From Bacteroidota bacterium (GTDB lineage: Bacteria; Bacteroidota; Bacteroidia; Chitinophagales; Chitinophagaceae): a DNA stretch of 64,000 nucleotides. The notes beneath the pieces were generated by a model. The model saw only the letters and a program-made list of their open reading frames with translations. It searched no databases and had not been told where the DNA came from. Made by a program: the position numbers and the translations under genes. Shown piece by piece: positions 17,640-25,830 of this stretch. Every line of letters begins with the position of its first letter. Position 1 is the first letter of the stretch. The stretch covers positions 96,480 through 160,479 of the forward strand of contig JAEZZY010000019.1 of the NCBI GenBank assembly GCA_023418315.1, written 5' to 3'.

Positions 17640-17927
17640 TGTTGAATTTTGAGTTGTATGAAACAAAAAATAACATGAGAAAGCTCAATAGAAATTCAAA
17701 GATGAACGGTGCTATCGCCACTGAAGTTTTACAGGAGTAGCGCTGCTTGGACAATAAAAAAAGTTTGCAGGTTGATAGATTGAAAACTTAGATGAAAACA
17801 CGTATCAACTTGTAAACCTATCAACATATAAACGTATCAACCTATCAACTTGTAAAACGTATCAACATATAAACGTATCAACATATAAACGTATCACCTA
17901 CAAGCCTATCAAAAATCAACTGACAAA
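17640..17927. repeat. gene-free stretch with 16-nt CGTATCAACATATAAA-type tandem repeats
   Basis: The first half holds no clear gene. From 17801 to about 17910 the words CGTATCAAC, CTATCAAC, TTGTAAA and ATATAAA alternate. CGTATCAACATATAAA is repeated in direct tandem just before 17890. The reverse word GTTGATAG occurs at 17771. This array abuts the start of the sigma-54 activator gene. Irregular unit length and no unique spacers exclude a CRISPR. Confidence 0.75.
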
Positions 17928-19181
17928 ATGGATATACAAAGCATAAAAAACAGGTTTGGTATTATTGGCAATTCGCCGGCGCTGAACCATGCGCTCAATA
18001 CAGCTGCTCAGGTAGCTAATACCGATCTGACCGTATTGATTGTGGGCGAAAGCGGCGTAGGTAAAGAAGTGTTTTCACAAATCATCCATGCGCTTTCGGC
18101 GCGTAAGCATAATCCCTTCATCGCTGTAAACTGCGGCGCCATTCCTGAAGGCACTATTGACAGCGAATTATTTGGGCATGAGAAAGGCGCATTTACCGGT
18201 GCGGTGGACAGCCGAAAGGGTTATTTTGAAACGGTAAACGGCGGTACTATTTTCCTTGATGAAATCGGGGAAATGCCTTTGGGAACACAGGCGCGTTTGC
18301 TGCGCGTGCTGGAAACAGGCGAATACATTCGTGTAGGTTCTTCTAAAGTGCAGAAAACCGATGTGCGCGTGATAGCCGCTACCAATAAGGATTTGCTGGA
18401 GTTGGTTCACCATGGGAAATTTCGGGAAGATTTATATTATCGCCTTAGCACAGTGCCTATACGCGTGCCTTCTTTGCGTGATAGGAAGGAAGATATTCCC
18501 TTATTATTCAGAAAATTTGCTTCCGATTTTTCGGAGCGTTATCGTACCAATTCTGTGCAGTTGGATGCCGGTGCGCAGCAACTTTTACAGGAATATCCCT
18601 GGAATGGAAATGTGCGCGAACTGAAAAACATAGCCGAGCAAGTATCCGTTTTGGCTACAGAAAAACAACTGAATGCGGAAGCCCTCCATAAATTTTTGCC
18701 GCAGCGCGACAAACCTTCGATGGCCTTGCTGCCGCTGAACAATGGCGTGGCACAAAGCAACGGCAACAACATGAGCGCGACCGAACGCGATATTCTCTAC
18801 AAACTTTTCTTCGATATGAAGAAAGATATGAACGATCTGAAAAAGATGATGTTTGAAATGGCGCAGACGCAGGGCTATCCCATGGCGGAAAACCTGATGC
18901 CGACTAATTATTCATCGCAGCCGGTGTATCAGGAAAGTATGCCGCAGTTGCCCCAAGCCGGTTTTAAACCTGTGGCAAATACCCCCATCCTGATTCATAA
19001 TGATAAACTTGATCAGCATGAAGATGTGGAAGAAAGCCTGCTGCTCTCGGAAAGAGAAAAAGAGTTTATCATCAAAGCGCTGAAAAAGCACAAGGGCAGA
19101 AGACGCGATGCGGCGAATGAGCTGGGCATTTCCGAACGGACGCTTTATAGGAAAATTAAGGAGTATGATATCAGTGAGTGA
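17928..19181 (+). CDS. sigma-54-dependent transcriptional activator without receiver domain
   Basis: 417 residues. The AAA+ domain begins almost at once: IVGESGVGKE (Walker A, about 37-46), HEKGAFTGAVDSR containing the GAFTGA loop that contacts sigma-54, GGTIFLDEIGEM (Walker B), and a C-terminal Fis-type helix-turn-helix (RRDAANELGISERTLYRKI). There is no N-terminal response-regulator, GAF or PAS domain, so control is not by phosphorylation in cis. A variable Met/Gln-rich linker covers about 270-360. Targets are unknown; no TGGC-N8-TGC -12/-24 site was identified in the window. The tandem repeats directly upstream may hide its promoter. Confidence 0.92.
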   Translation: MDIQSIKNRFGIIGNSPALNHALNTAAQVANTDLTVLIVGESGVGKEVFSQIIHALSARKHNPFIAVNCGAIPEGTIDSELFGHEKGAFTGAVDSRKGYFETVNGGTIFLDEIGEMPLGTQARLLRVLETGEYIRVGSSKVQKTDVRVIAATNKDLLELVHHGKFREDLYYRLSTVPIRVPSLRDRKEDIPLLFRKFASDFSERYRTNSVQLDAGAQQLLQEYPWNGNVRELKNIAEQVSVLATEKQLNAEALHKFLPQRDKPSMALLPLNNGVAQSNGNNMSATERDILYKLFFDMKKDMNDLKKMMFEMAQTQGYPMAENLMPTNYSSQPVYQESMPQLPQAGFKPVANTPILIHNDKLDQHEDVEESLLLSEREKEFIIKALKKHKGRRRDAANELGISERTLYRKIKEYDISE

Positions 19182-19225
19182 TGGGGTTTTGAGGGAGATT
19201 CCCTATAAACCTTATGCCATGCCTG

Positions 19226-19516
19226 CTATTCCTTTCCGGTTTCTGCAGGCTTTTTCATAATGGCGTACACCTCTATACCAAAGCCCAGCATCATGAGAAT
19301 GGGAGCGAGCGTTATTCTTCTAAAACTGAACAGCTCTTCGTAATTAAACTGATGCGGATCGGGGCTTTTGCCTCCTGCGGTGAGCGCGATGCCGATCAGG
19401 ATGAACGCAACACCTATGAGCATCCATGTATAATTGCTTTTATCAAAAAGAAAAATCTGATTGCCACGGGGCGTATCGGAAGAGGTTCTTGTTGCAGTTT
19501 TTTTAGTAGCAGCCAT
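19226..19516 (-). CDS. DUF3098 membrane protein
   Basis: 96 residues with two hydrophobic helices, WMLIGVAFILIGIALTAGG and ITLAPILMMLGFGIEVYAIM, linked by a short periplasmic loop. DUF3098 genes commonly follow ftsX in Bacteroidota, as here with a 26-nt gap on the minus strand. Function is unknown; association with FtsX is inferred from conserved order. Confidence 0.85.
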   Translation of the reverse strand: MAATKKTATRTSSDTPRGNQIFLFDKSNYTWMLIGVAFILIGIALTAGGKSPDPHQFNYEELFSFRRITLAPILMMLGFGIEVYAIMKKPAETGKE

Positions 19517-19542
19517 GCTGAATATTTTTTAAAAGAATAAAA

Positions 19543-20400
19543 TTAATAAAGATCGTCCACATGCAGTTTCAGGTATTTTACTACGGAGCGGCGGGTGCTG
19601 ATTAGCGAAATGAGAATGCCTACCAGGATCATTCCGACCATAAGCATCACCAGCCAGAAATTATCATGCAGTGCATTCAGCTCCGGCATATTGGAAGAAG
19701 CGAAGGAAATCACGAGCCATAGCCCGGTAACGGCAATGATACCGCTTATCAATCCGTTGATGACTGCTCTTTTTTCAAAAGGAAGCAGAATGAATTTTTG
19801 CGTCGCGCCTACCATTTGCATGGTTTTAATAAGGAAACGGTTGCTGAACATGGCAAGCCGTACGGTATTATCTATCAGCACTACGGCTATGACTATGAAG
19901 ATAACCGAGATGACGCCGAGGATGATCCCTATGCGGCGGAAGTTGCTGTTCATCTTTTCAATCATCGTATTGGGATAGACCACCTCCCGCACAATATTGC
20001 TTTGCTTTACAAACTGTTCGATTTTCGTCATGCTGTCGCGGTTCACATACTCCGAGTGCAGATTCATTTTTATGGAGGTATAGAGCGGGTTGAAATCCAG
20101 CAATTGCATAAAGTCTTCGCCCATTTGCTCCTGCATTTCTTTGGCAGCTTCTTCTTTGGTTACGATGGTTGCTTTTTTTACAAATCCCTGCCGGTCCAGC
20201 ATACCTTTCATGTCGCTAATCAAGGCAGGGCGGGTATTGTCATGGAATACGATTTCCATTTCAATATCTTCCTTAAATGCCTTAATCAGCCCGCGACCAT
20301 TGAGCATAAACCACCCCAGTGTACCTAAAAGGAAAAGCACCAGCGACACGCCTACGATTGCGTAGAAATAAGAAGGTTTTGATTTTTTGGTGGCAGACAT
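19543..20400 (-). CDS. ftsX: cell division protein FtsX
   Basis: 285 residues with four transmembrane helices in the FtsX order: one near residues 12-34, a periplasmic loop of about 135 residues, then three C-terminal helices. The cytoplasmic NRFLIKTMQMVGATQKFILLPF stretch is a typical FtsX/MacB-fold coupling segment. FtsX works with the ATPase FtsE to activate cell-wall hydrolases at the septum; ftsE is not adjacent. EnvC at 44001 is the periplasmic partner in proteobacteria and occurs in the same window. Confidence 0.9.
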   Translation of the reverse strand: MSATKKSKPSYFYAIVGVSLVLFLLGTLGWFMLNGRGLIKAFKEDIEMEIVFHDNTRPALISDMKGMLDRQGFVKKATIVTKEEAAKEMQEQMGEDFMQLLDFNPLYTSIKMNLHSEYVNRDSMTKIEQFVKQSNIVREVVYPNTMIEKMNSNFRRIGIILGVISVIFIVIAVVLIDNTVRLAMFSNRFLIKTMQMVGATQKFILLPFEKRAVINGLISGIIAVTGLWLVISFASSNMPELNALHDNFWLVMLMVGMILVGILISLISTRRSVVKYLKLHVDDLY

Positions 20401-20529
20401 GTACGGATGAGTTGGCAGCGAAAATATAAAAATATCAATGGCGGCACACTATTCTGTTGTTAAAAAACACTATAGCGACAAAAAATATTTTATGTTGTTT
20501 TACCTTTTGCATTTTACATTTGAAAACTT

Positions 20530-21663
20530 ATGCAAGACCTTAGGCATTTTTTTGCACCGATTCATTTTTTAGAAACCCAGCCTCCCGGCACTTACGACCC
20601 CACACAATGGGGCGCACACGTATCCTATGCTACCGGCAAAGGATTTGACTGGGAAGAAGCCGACATCATCCTCGTAGGTTGCGGAGAGATGCGCGGCGAA
20701 GACGAAAGCCTTGAATACGCACAATCGCCCGATGCCATCCGTAAACAATTTTATGCCCTATACAACTGGCATCCGAGTATCAAATTGGCAGATGCCGGAA
20801 ATATCTTGGAAGGCGCTACCCTGGGCGATACCCGCGCTGCCCTGCGCACCGTATTAAAAGAAATAAGAGATGCCGGAAAAATCGCAATCCTACTCGGCGG
20901 CTCTCATGACCTTACCATGCAGCAGTATGAAGCGTTCAAAAAAGAAGGAACCATTATCAACGCCGCCGTGGTGGATATGAAAATAGATTTGCAGGACGAA
21001 GAATTAATCACTTCCCGCAGCTTCTTGATGGACATCCTTACGGGGCAACCCAATTTTATAAGGCATTATAGCCATATAGGTTTTCAAAGCTATTATGTAC
21101 ATCCCCACATGCTGGAAACGCTGGATAAACTCCGGTTCGATTTTTTCAGGTTGGGAAAAGTAAAAGAACAAATAGAAGAAATGGAACCTGTGTTGCGCGC
21201 GGCTCATTTACTCAGCTTCGATATGAATGCCATTCGTTTTTCCAATGCGTTTTCCAATGCCGATGGCTCGCCCAATGGTTTTGACGGGGAAGAAGCCTGC
21301 AACCTGCTGCGCTATGCGGGTATGAGTCCTGAAATGACTTCCGTAGGGCTTTACGGATATGATATGCGCAAAGATTATAAACAGATGACCGCCAAACAAG
21401 CAGCGCAAATGCTATGGTATTTTATAGACGGCTACCTCATCCGTGGCAAAGAAGCCAGGTTGTCGGATGAAGAGGAATTTGTAAAATTCCATGTGCGCTT
21501 TACAGGCAATGACACCTTATTCCTAAAAAGCAAACATACCAACCGGTGGTGGATGCAACTGCCGAACGAAAGCTTCGTCCCTTGCTCCTATAACGACTAC
21601 CTCACCGCAGCCAATAACGAAATACCCGAGCGATGGCTACGGGAACAAGAACGACTGGTGTAG
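20530..21663 (+). CDS. arginase/formimidoylglutamase-fold protein with altered metal ligands
   Basis: 377 residues of the ureohydrolase superfamily. Of the six manganese ligands of arginase, His is present in GGSHD (H126). DAHxD reads D149-M-K-I-D153, so its His is Lys, and the SxDxD block reads SFDMN (D231, N233), so its second Asp is Asn. Many Bacteroidota proteins of this branch are annotated formimidoylglutamase. With two ligands changed the enzyme may hold one metal, use another reaction, or be inactive. No other histidine-degradation (hut) gene lies nearby, which weakens the standard annotation. Confidence 0.8.
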   Translation: MQDLRHFFAPIHFLETQPPGTYDPTQWGAHVSYATGKGFDWEEADIILVGCGEMRGEDESLEYAQSPDAIRKQFYALYNWHPSIKLADAGNILEGATLGDTRAALRTVLKEIRDAGKIAILLGGSHDLTMQQYEAFKKEGTIINAAVVDMKIDLQDEELITSRSFLMDILTGQPNFIRHYSHIGFQSYYVHPHMLETLDKLRFDFFRLGKVKEQIEEMEPVLRAAHLLSFDMNAIRFSNAFSNADGSPNGFDGEEACNLLRYAGMSPEMTSVGLYGYDMRKDYKQMTAKQAAQMLWYFIDGYLIRGKEARLSDEEEFVKFHVRFTGNDTLFLKSKHTNRWWMQLPNESFVPCSYNDYLTAANNEIPERWLREQERLV

Positions 21664-21956
21664 GGTGGGGTGATTGGTTGAATAGTTGATTGGTTGAAGG
21701 GGATATTTGTCAATTGCCCACTGATTTTTCAAACAGTAGCTCAAAGAAAACAATAAATTTGTAAGTAATGATAAGGCTATGAACACAGCTATAATAGACA
21801 GGCAAATCCACGATTATTTGGAACACTTGACGGCTAAGCAAAAAAAAGCGGTATTAACCGTAGTAAAAACATTTGCGGAAGAGGGTTGAATAGTTGATGG
21901 GTTGAAGGTGCCAATTGCCAACTGCTAATTACCAACTGAATTTAGAATTTTAAGAC
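21664..21956. repeat. intergenic repeat words GATTGGTTGAA and AATTGCCAACTGC
   Basis: Two blocks flank the antitoxin stump. The first (21670-21700) has GATTGGTTGAATAGTTGATT-like words and the second (21886-21935) repeats them, then adds AATTGCCAACTGC. Related words occur at 29139-29165 and 32703-32730. They look like a dispersed intergenic repeat family of this genome. Confidence 0.6.
21779..21889 (+). pseudogene. truncated antitoxin-like remnant
   Basis: A 36-residue frame from ATG 21779 reads MNTAIIDRQIHDYLEHL and then TAKQKKAVLTVVKTFAEE before a stop. This is the N-terminal half of small addiction-module antitoxins that are usually about 80 residues in Bacteroidota (recalled pattern). The expected acidic/basic C-terminal toxin-binding tail is gone and repeat words (GGTTGAATAGTTGATGG) begin exactly at the break. 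No toxin partner follows. It might be a short functional peptide, but a decayed antitoxin is more likely. Confidence 0.6.
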
Positions 21957-23144
21957 TTGATAGAGAATAAAAACATCATAGAAAAAGAAGAACGTGCAGT
22001 ATTGGTCGGCTTGATTTATAAAGAACAAACCGAACCGATGCTGATGGAATACCTTGCCGAACTGGCTTTCCTCGCAGAAACCGCAGGCGCCGTTGCCGAA
22101 AAGGTATTCTTTCAAAAACTGCCTCACCCAGATAGCCGCACTTTTGTAGGCAAGGGAAAACTGGAAGAGATAAAAGCCTATGTGCAAGCCAAGGCTATAG
22201 ACCTCGTCATTTTTGACGATGAACTGACCGGCGCACAGATAGGCAATATATCCGATGTACTGGGGGTGAAGGTAATAGACCGTAGTGATCTCATCCTGGA
22301 TATTTTTGCGCGAAGGGCTAAGACCGCTCAGGCAAAAGTGCAGGTGGAGCTGGCGCAATACCAATACATTCTTCCGCGCCTGCGTGGCATGTGGAAGCAT
22401 CTGGAACGCCAAGGCGGCGGCATAGGCAGTCGCGGACCGGGTGAAACGGAAATCGAAACCGACCGCCGGCTGGTGAAGGATAAAATTTCCCTATTGCGCA
22501 AGCGGTTAGCAGAGATAGATAAGCAATCCATTACCCAAAGAAAAGAACGCGGCACTTATATCCGCCTGGCGCTGGTAGGCTATACCAATGTAGGCAAAAG
22601 CACATTGATGAATGTCCTCAGCAAATCGGAAGTATTTGCGGAAAATAAGCTCTTTGCTACGCTGGATACCACCACACGCAAAATCGTCTATGAGCAGACT
22701 CCTTTTTTACTGAGCGATACGGTAGGCTTTATCCGCAAGCTGCCGCACCATTTGGTAGAGAGTTTCAAAAGCACTTTGGATGAAGTACGGGAGGCCGATT
22801 GCCTGCTGCATGTAGTGGATGTATCGCACCCCGGCTATGAAGACCAGATGGGAACGGTAAACAAAACCCTGCATGAAATAGGCGCATTCGACAAACCGAC
22901 CATCACTGTCTTCAATAAGATGGACCTCTACGAAAAGAATGTGTTTGATGAATGGCTGCAAGAAGATGTAAAAACGGAACTCATAAATCAGCTCAAAAAA
23001 CGCTGGGAACACGAAACCCAGGGCACTTGTGTATTTGTATCTGCTGTAGAAAAGCGAAATATAGACCTTTTGCGCACTACGATTCTGCAAAAAGTAAAAG
23101 CCTTGTACGAGCAACGCTACCCTTACCTCACTAATTTTTATTGA
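21957..23144 (+). CDS. hflX: GTPase HflX
   Basis: 395 residues. The N-terminal HflX domain shows LPHPDSRTFVGKGKLEEI and LPRLRGMWKHLERQGGGIG, then the Ras-like G domain with GYTNVGKST (G1), DTVGFI (G3) and NKMD (G4). HflX binds the 50S subunit and splits stalled or hibernating ribosomes. The start must be TTG at 21957: an in-frame TAA lies 4-6 nt upstream and the next ATG would remove conserved sequence. The upstream region is the repeat block, so its promoter is not visible. Confidence 0.95.
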   Translation: MIENKNIIEKEERAVLVGLIYKEQTEPMLMEYLAELAFLAETAGAVAEKVFFQKLPHPDSRTFVGKGKLEEIKAYVQAKAIDLVIFDDELTGAQIGNISDVLGVKVIDRSDLILDIFARRAKTAQAKVQVELAQYQYILPRLRGMWKHLERQGGGIGSRGPGETEIETDRRLVKDKISLLRKRLAEIDKQSITQRKERGTYIRLALVGYTNVGKSTLMNVLSKSEVFAENKLFATLDTTTRKIVYEQTPFLLSDTVGFIRKLPHHLVESFKSTLDEVREADCLLHVVDVSHPGYEDQMGTVNKTLHEIGAFDKPTITVFNKMDLYEKNVFDEWLQEDVKTELINQLKKRWEHETQGTCVFVSAVEKRNIDLLRTTILQKVKALYEQRYPYLTNFY

Positions 23145-23365
23145 ATAGTAAAATACCCTCATTCTTTCACCTCCTTCCCTCCTGCACGTCTTTAAGAAGA
23201 TTTGCCACCCTATTGTTTTGCCCATAAATCCAAAACGGTTGTACGGTAATATTGCCTAAAAATGAGCTTATACCGTATACAAAACAACACAAACGAAATC
23301 GTTGAAAACGGAAATTATCGTTATATCATGAGAAAAATCTCCACCTATTTTCATAAATTTAGTAC
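23145..23365. other. gene-free gap, no recognised element
   Basis: About 220 nt between hflX and the acyl-CoA synthetase. I see no open frame with protein character, no strong hairpin and no TAnnTTTG box at the expected place. Confidence 0.5.
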
Positions 23366-25147
23366 GTGATAAAACGGTTGTTCGACATCGTTGCTACACG
23401 TAATAGGGAAGAACCCGATGCCGTGATGCTTGCCGCAAAAGAAAACGGCAACTGGAAAACCTACTCCTGCAATGAAGTATGGACGACAGCCAATCATCTT
23501 GCCACCGGCATTCTATCCCTGGGTATCAGCAGGGATCTATCCACGCCGGAAAGCCAGGAAAAAATCGCCATTATAGCTCCCAACCGCCCCGAATGGATTA
23601 TGACGGATATAGGCGTGCAGCTAAGCGGCGCCGTCCTCACTCCCATCTATCCTACCGTGAGCGTACAGGATATGGAGTATATTCTGAAAGAAGCAGAAAC
23701 ACATATCGTATTCATAGCCGGTAAGGAATTGTATAAACGGTTCAAAGATTCATTCGCAAAAACACCCTCTATAAAACATATTTTCTCTTTTGACGAAATA
23801 GAAGGTGTGCGCCATTGGAAAGAATTGATACAAAACCAAGAGCCGCCGAGCGAGACGCATCTTGATAAAATAACTGAAGATACCCTTGCCACCATCATCT
23901 ATACATCAGGCACTACGGGCAATCCCAAAGGAGTGATGCTCAGCCATTCCAATATTGTACACAATGTGCAGGACAGCATGTGCGAATTTTGGTTTGCCGA
24001 AAAAAACGCACGCGCGCTCAGTTTCCTTCCGCTGAATCATATTTTTGAACGCACCGTTACCTATATCTACATCCATGCGGCAGTAGCCATTTACTATGCA
24101 CAAAGTATGGAGACCATAGGCGATAATCTGAAAGAAGTAAAGCCGATTGTGTTTACCACCGTTCCCAGATTGCTGGAGAAAGTGTATGAGAAAATAGTGT
24201 CGAAAGGAAGGGAACTGAAAGGGCTTAAACACAGTCTATTCTTTTGGGCGTTGGCACTTGCAAAAAAATATGATAACATCAACCAAGGAAGCCTATGGTA
24301 CCGTTTGCAATTAACCATAGCCAACCGGCTTGTCTTCAGCAAATGGCGTGAAGCACTGGGCGGCAACGTGAAAGCCATTGTTACCGGCTCGGCGGCTTGT
24401 CAGGAACGGCTCATCCGCATCTTTACCGCAGCACGCATCATTATCATGGAAGGATACGGACTCACGGAAACCTCCCCCGTGGTATCGGTCAATAAGTTCA
24501 ATAGCGAAGACCGCAGGATAGGCACCATCGGCCCTGTCATACAAAATGTAGAAGCCAAGCTGGCACCGGATGGCGAAATCCTGGTGCGCGGAAAAAACAT
24601 TATGATGGGCTATTATAAAAATCCGCAACTCACCTCCGAAGTGATTCATGATGGCTGGTTTCATACAGGCGATATAGGCACGGTGGTAGAAGATCGTTTC
24701 CTGAAAATAACCGACCGAAAAAAAGAAATCTTCAAAACCTCGGGTGGCAAATACGTAGCCCCGCAGGTAATCGAAAACAAAATGAAGGAAAGCCTATACA
24801 TAGAGCAAATACTGGTAACCGGTGCCAATAAAAAATTCGTAACGGCATTGGTCGTTCCGGCTTTTCCCTATGTGCGGAATTATCTTAACGAAAAAGGACT
24901 GCCCGTGCCGGAAACGGATGAAGACATCAACAAGCTGAAGGACGTACGCTATCTGATTCGTAATGAAATCAACAAATACAACGCCCAATTCGGACATGTG
25001 GAGCAGGTGAAAAAATTCCGGCTGCTGGATAGGGAATGGACGATTGATGAAGGTGAGCTCACTCCTTCACTAAAACTAAAAAGAAAATTCATCGAAGAAA
25101 AATACAGCAACCTTATTCGGGAATTGTATGGCGAGGAAGCCTCGTAA
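23366..25147 (+). CDS. long-chain fatty acid-CoA ligase (AMP-forming)
   Basis: 593 residues of the ANL superfamily. The AMP-binding signature TIIYTSGTTGNPKGVMLSH, the A5 motif GYGLTETSPVVSVN, GWFHTGDIG and the C-terminal KITDRKKEIFKTSGGKYVAP are all present. It activates fatty acids to acyl-CoA through an acyl-adenylate. The start is GTG at 23366; no in-frame ATG is near and IKRLFDIV fits the family N-terminus. With the acyl-CoA dehydrogenase at 57617 it suggests fatty-acid degradation, though the genes are far apart. Confidence 0.95.
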   Translation: MIKRLFDIVATRNREEPDAVMLAAKENGNWKTYSCNEVWTTANHLATGILSLGISRDLSTPESQEKIAIIAPNRPEWIMTDIGVQLSGAVLTPIYPTVSVQDMEYILKEAETHIVFIAGKELYKRFKDSFAKTPSIKHIFSFDEIEGVRHWKELIQNQEPPSETHLDKITEDTLATIIYTSGTTGNPKGVMLSHSNIVHNVQDSMCEFWFAEKNARALSFLPLNHIFERTVTYIYIHAAVAIYYAQSMETIGDNLKEVKPIVFTTVPRLLEKVYEKIVSKGRELKGLKHSLFFWALALAKKYDNINQGSLWYRLQLTIANRLVFSKWREALGGNVKAIVTGSAACQERLIRIFTAARIIIMEGYGLTETSPVVSVNKFNSEDRRIGTIGPVIQNVEAKLAPDGEILVRGKNIMMGYYKNPQLTSEVIHDGWFHTGDIGTVVEDRFLKITDRKKEIFKTSGGKYVAPQVIENKMKESLYIEQILVTGANKKFVTALVVPAFPYVRNYLNEKGLPVPETDEDINKLKDVRYLIRNEINKYNAQFGHVEQVKKFRLLDREWTIDEGELTPSLKLKRKFIEEKYSNLIRELYGEEAS

Positions 25148-25198
25148 GAACCAAAATGGATTTTCTGCGCTATTTTCGCGGTCAAAATTTCACATCTT

Positions 25199-25819
25199 TT
25201 GAAGGGTATTCATTTTCTGATGGTCTGTATCGCTTTAATGTGCTGCACATATCATGCAAGCGCGCAAGCCGTGCCGGATACTTCTATGAACCGAGTGCTG
25301 CCTGACTCCGCCCTTGCCAAGCAACAGGAAGTGAGCGCCTTGCCCAACGATGATGCAGGAGTGGTCTTCCGTCCGCAGGAGGAACAGCATAATGCCAAGA
25401 AAGCCGGGCTTTATTCCGCACTTCTTCCCGGTGCAGGACAGCTATACAACAAAGATTACTGGAAGATACCGCTTATCTATGCAGGCGCAGGCGTAGCAGT
25501 TTATTTTTATACCAACAACCAAACCAACTATCGCAAATACCGCAGAGCCTACATCCTCCGGTTAGATAACGACCCTAACAACGATACAGAACTCATGTAT
25601 TCTCCGGCAGAAATAAAAACCTTGCAAGATGAATACAAACGCTGGCTGGATCTCACAGGGCTGTTCACCGCCGTAGGCTATACCTTGCAAATACTGGATG
25701 CCGTAGTCTTTGCCCATCTCAAGGAGTTTGACATTTCACGCGATATATCTTTTCGTATGCAGCCCGTAGCCTATCCGAATGGAGGTATGGGCTTTGGTGT
25801 TGCCATGCATTGGCGGTAA
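25199..25819 (+). CDS. DUF5683 membrane/periplasmic protein
   Basis: 206 residues with a signal or anchor segment (HFLMVCIALMCCTYHASAQA) and the DUF5683 core KKAGLYSALLPGAGQLYNKDYWKIP, then YFYTNNQTNYRKYRRAY. The start is TTG at 25199 or ATG at 25220; both keep the signal. The family is widespread in Bacteroidota, often near parAB, but here it follows the acyl-CoA synthetase. Function is unknown. Confidence 0.85.
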   Translation: MKGIHFLMVCIALMCCTYHASAQAVPDTSMNRVLPDSALAKQQEVSALPNDDAGVVFRPQEEQHNAKKAGLYSALLPGAGQLYNKDYWKIPLIYAGAGVAVYFYTNNQTNYRKYRRAYILRLDNDPNNDTELMYSPAEIKTLQDEYKRWLDLTGLFTAVGYTLQILDAVVFAHLKEFDISRDISFRMQPVAYPNGGMGFGVAMHWR

Positions 25820-25830
25820 ATTTCGATTAG

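Noticed and set aside
17801..17910. Possible CRISPR array
   Set aside because: Units are short and variable, there are no unique spacers of constant length, and no cas genes are near.
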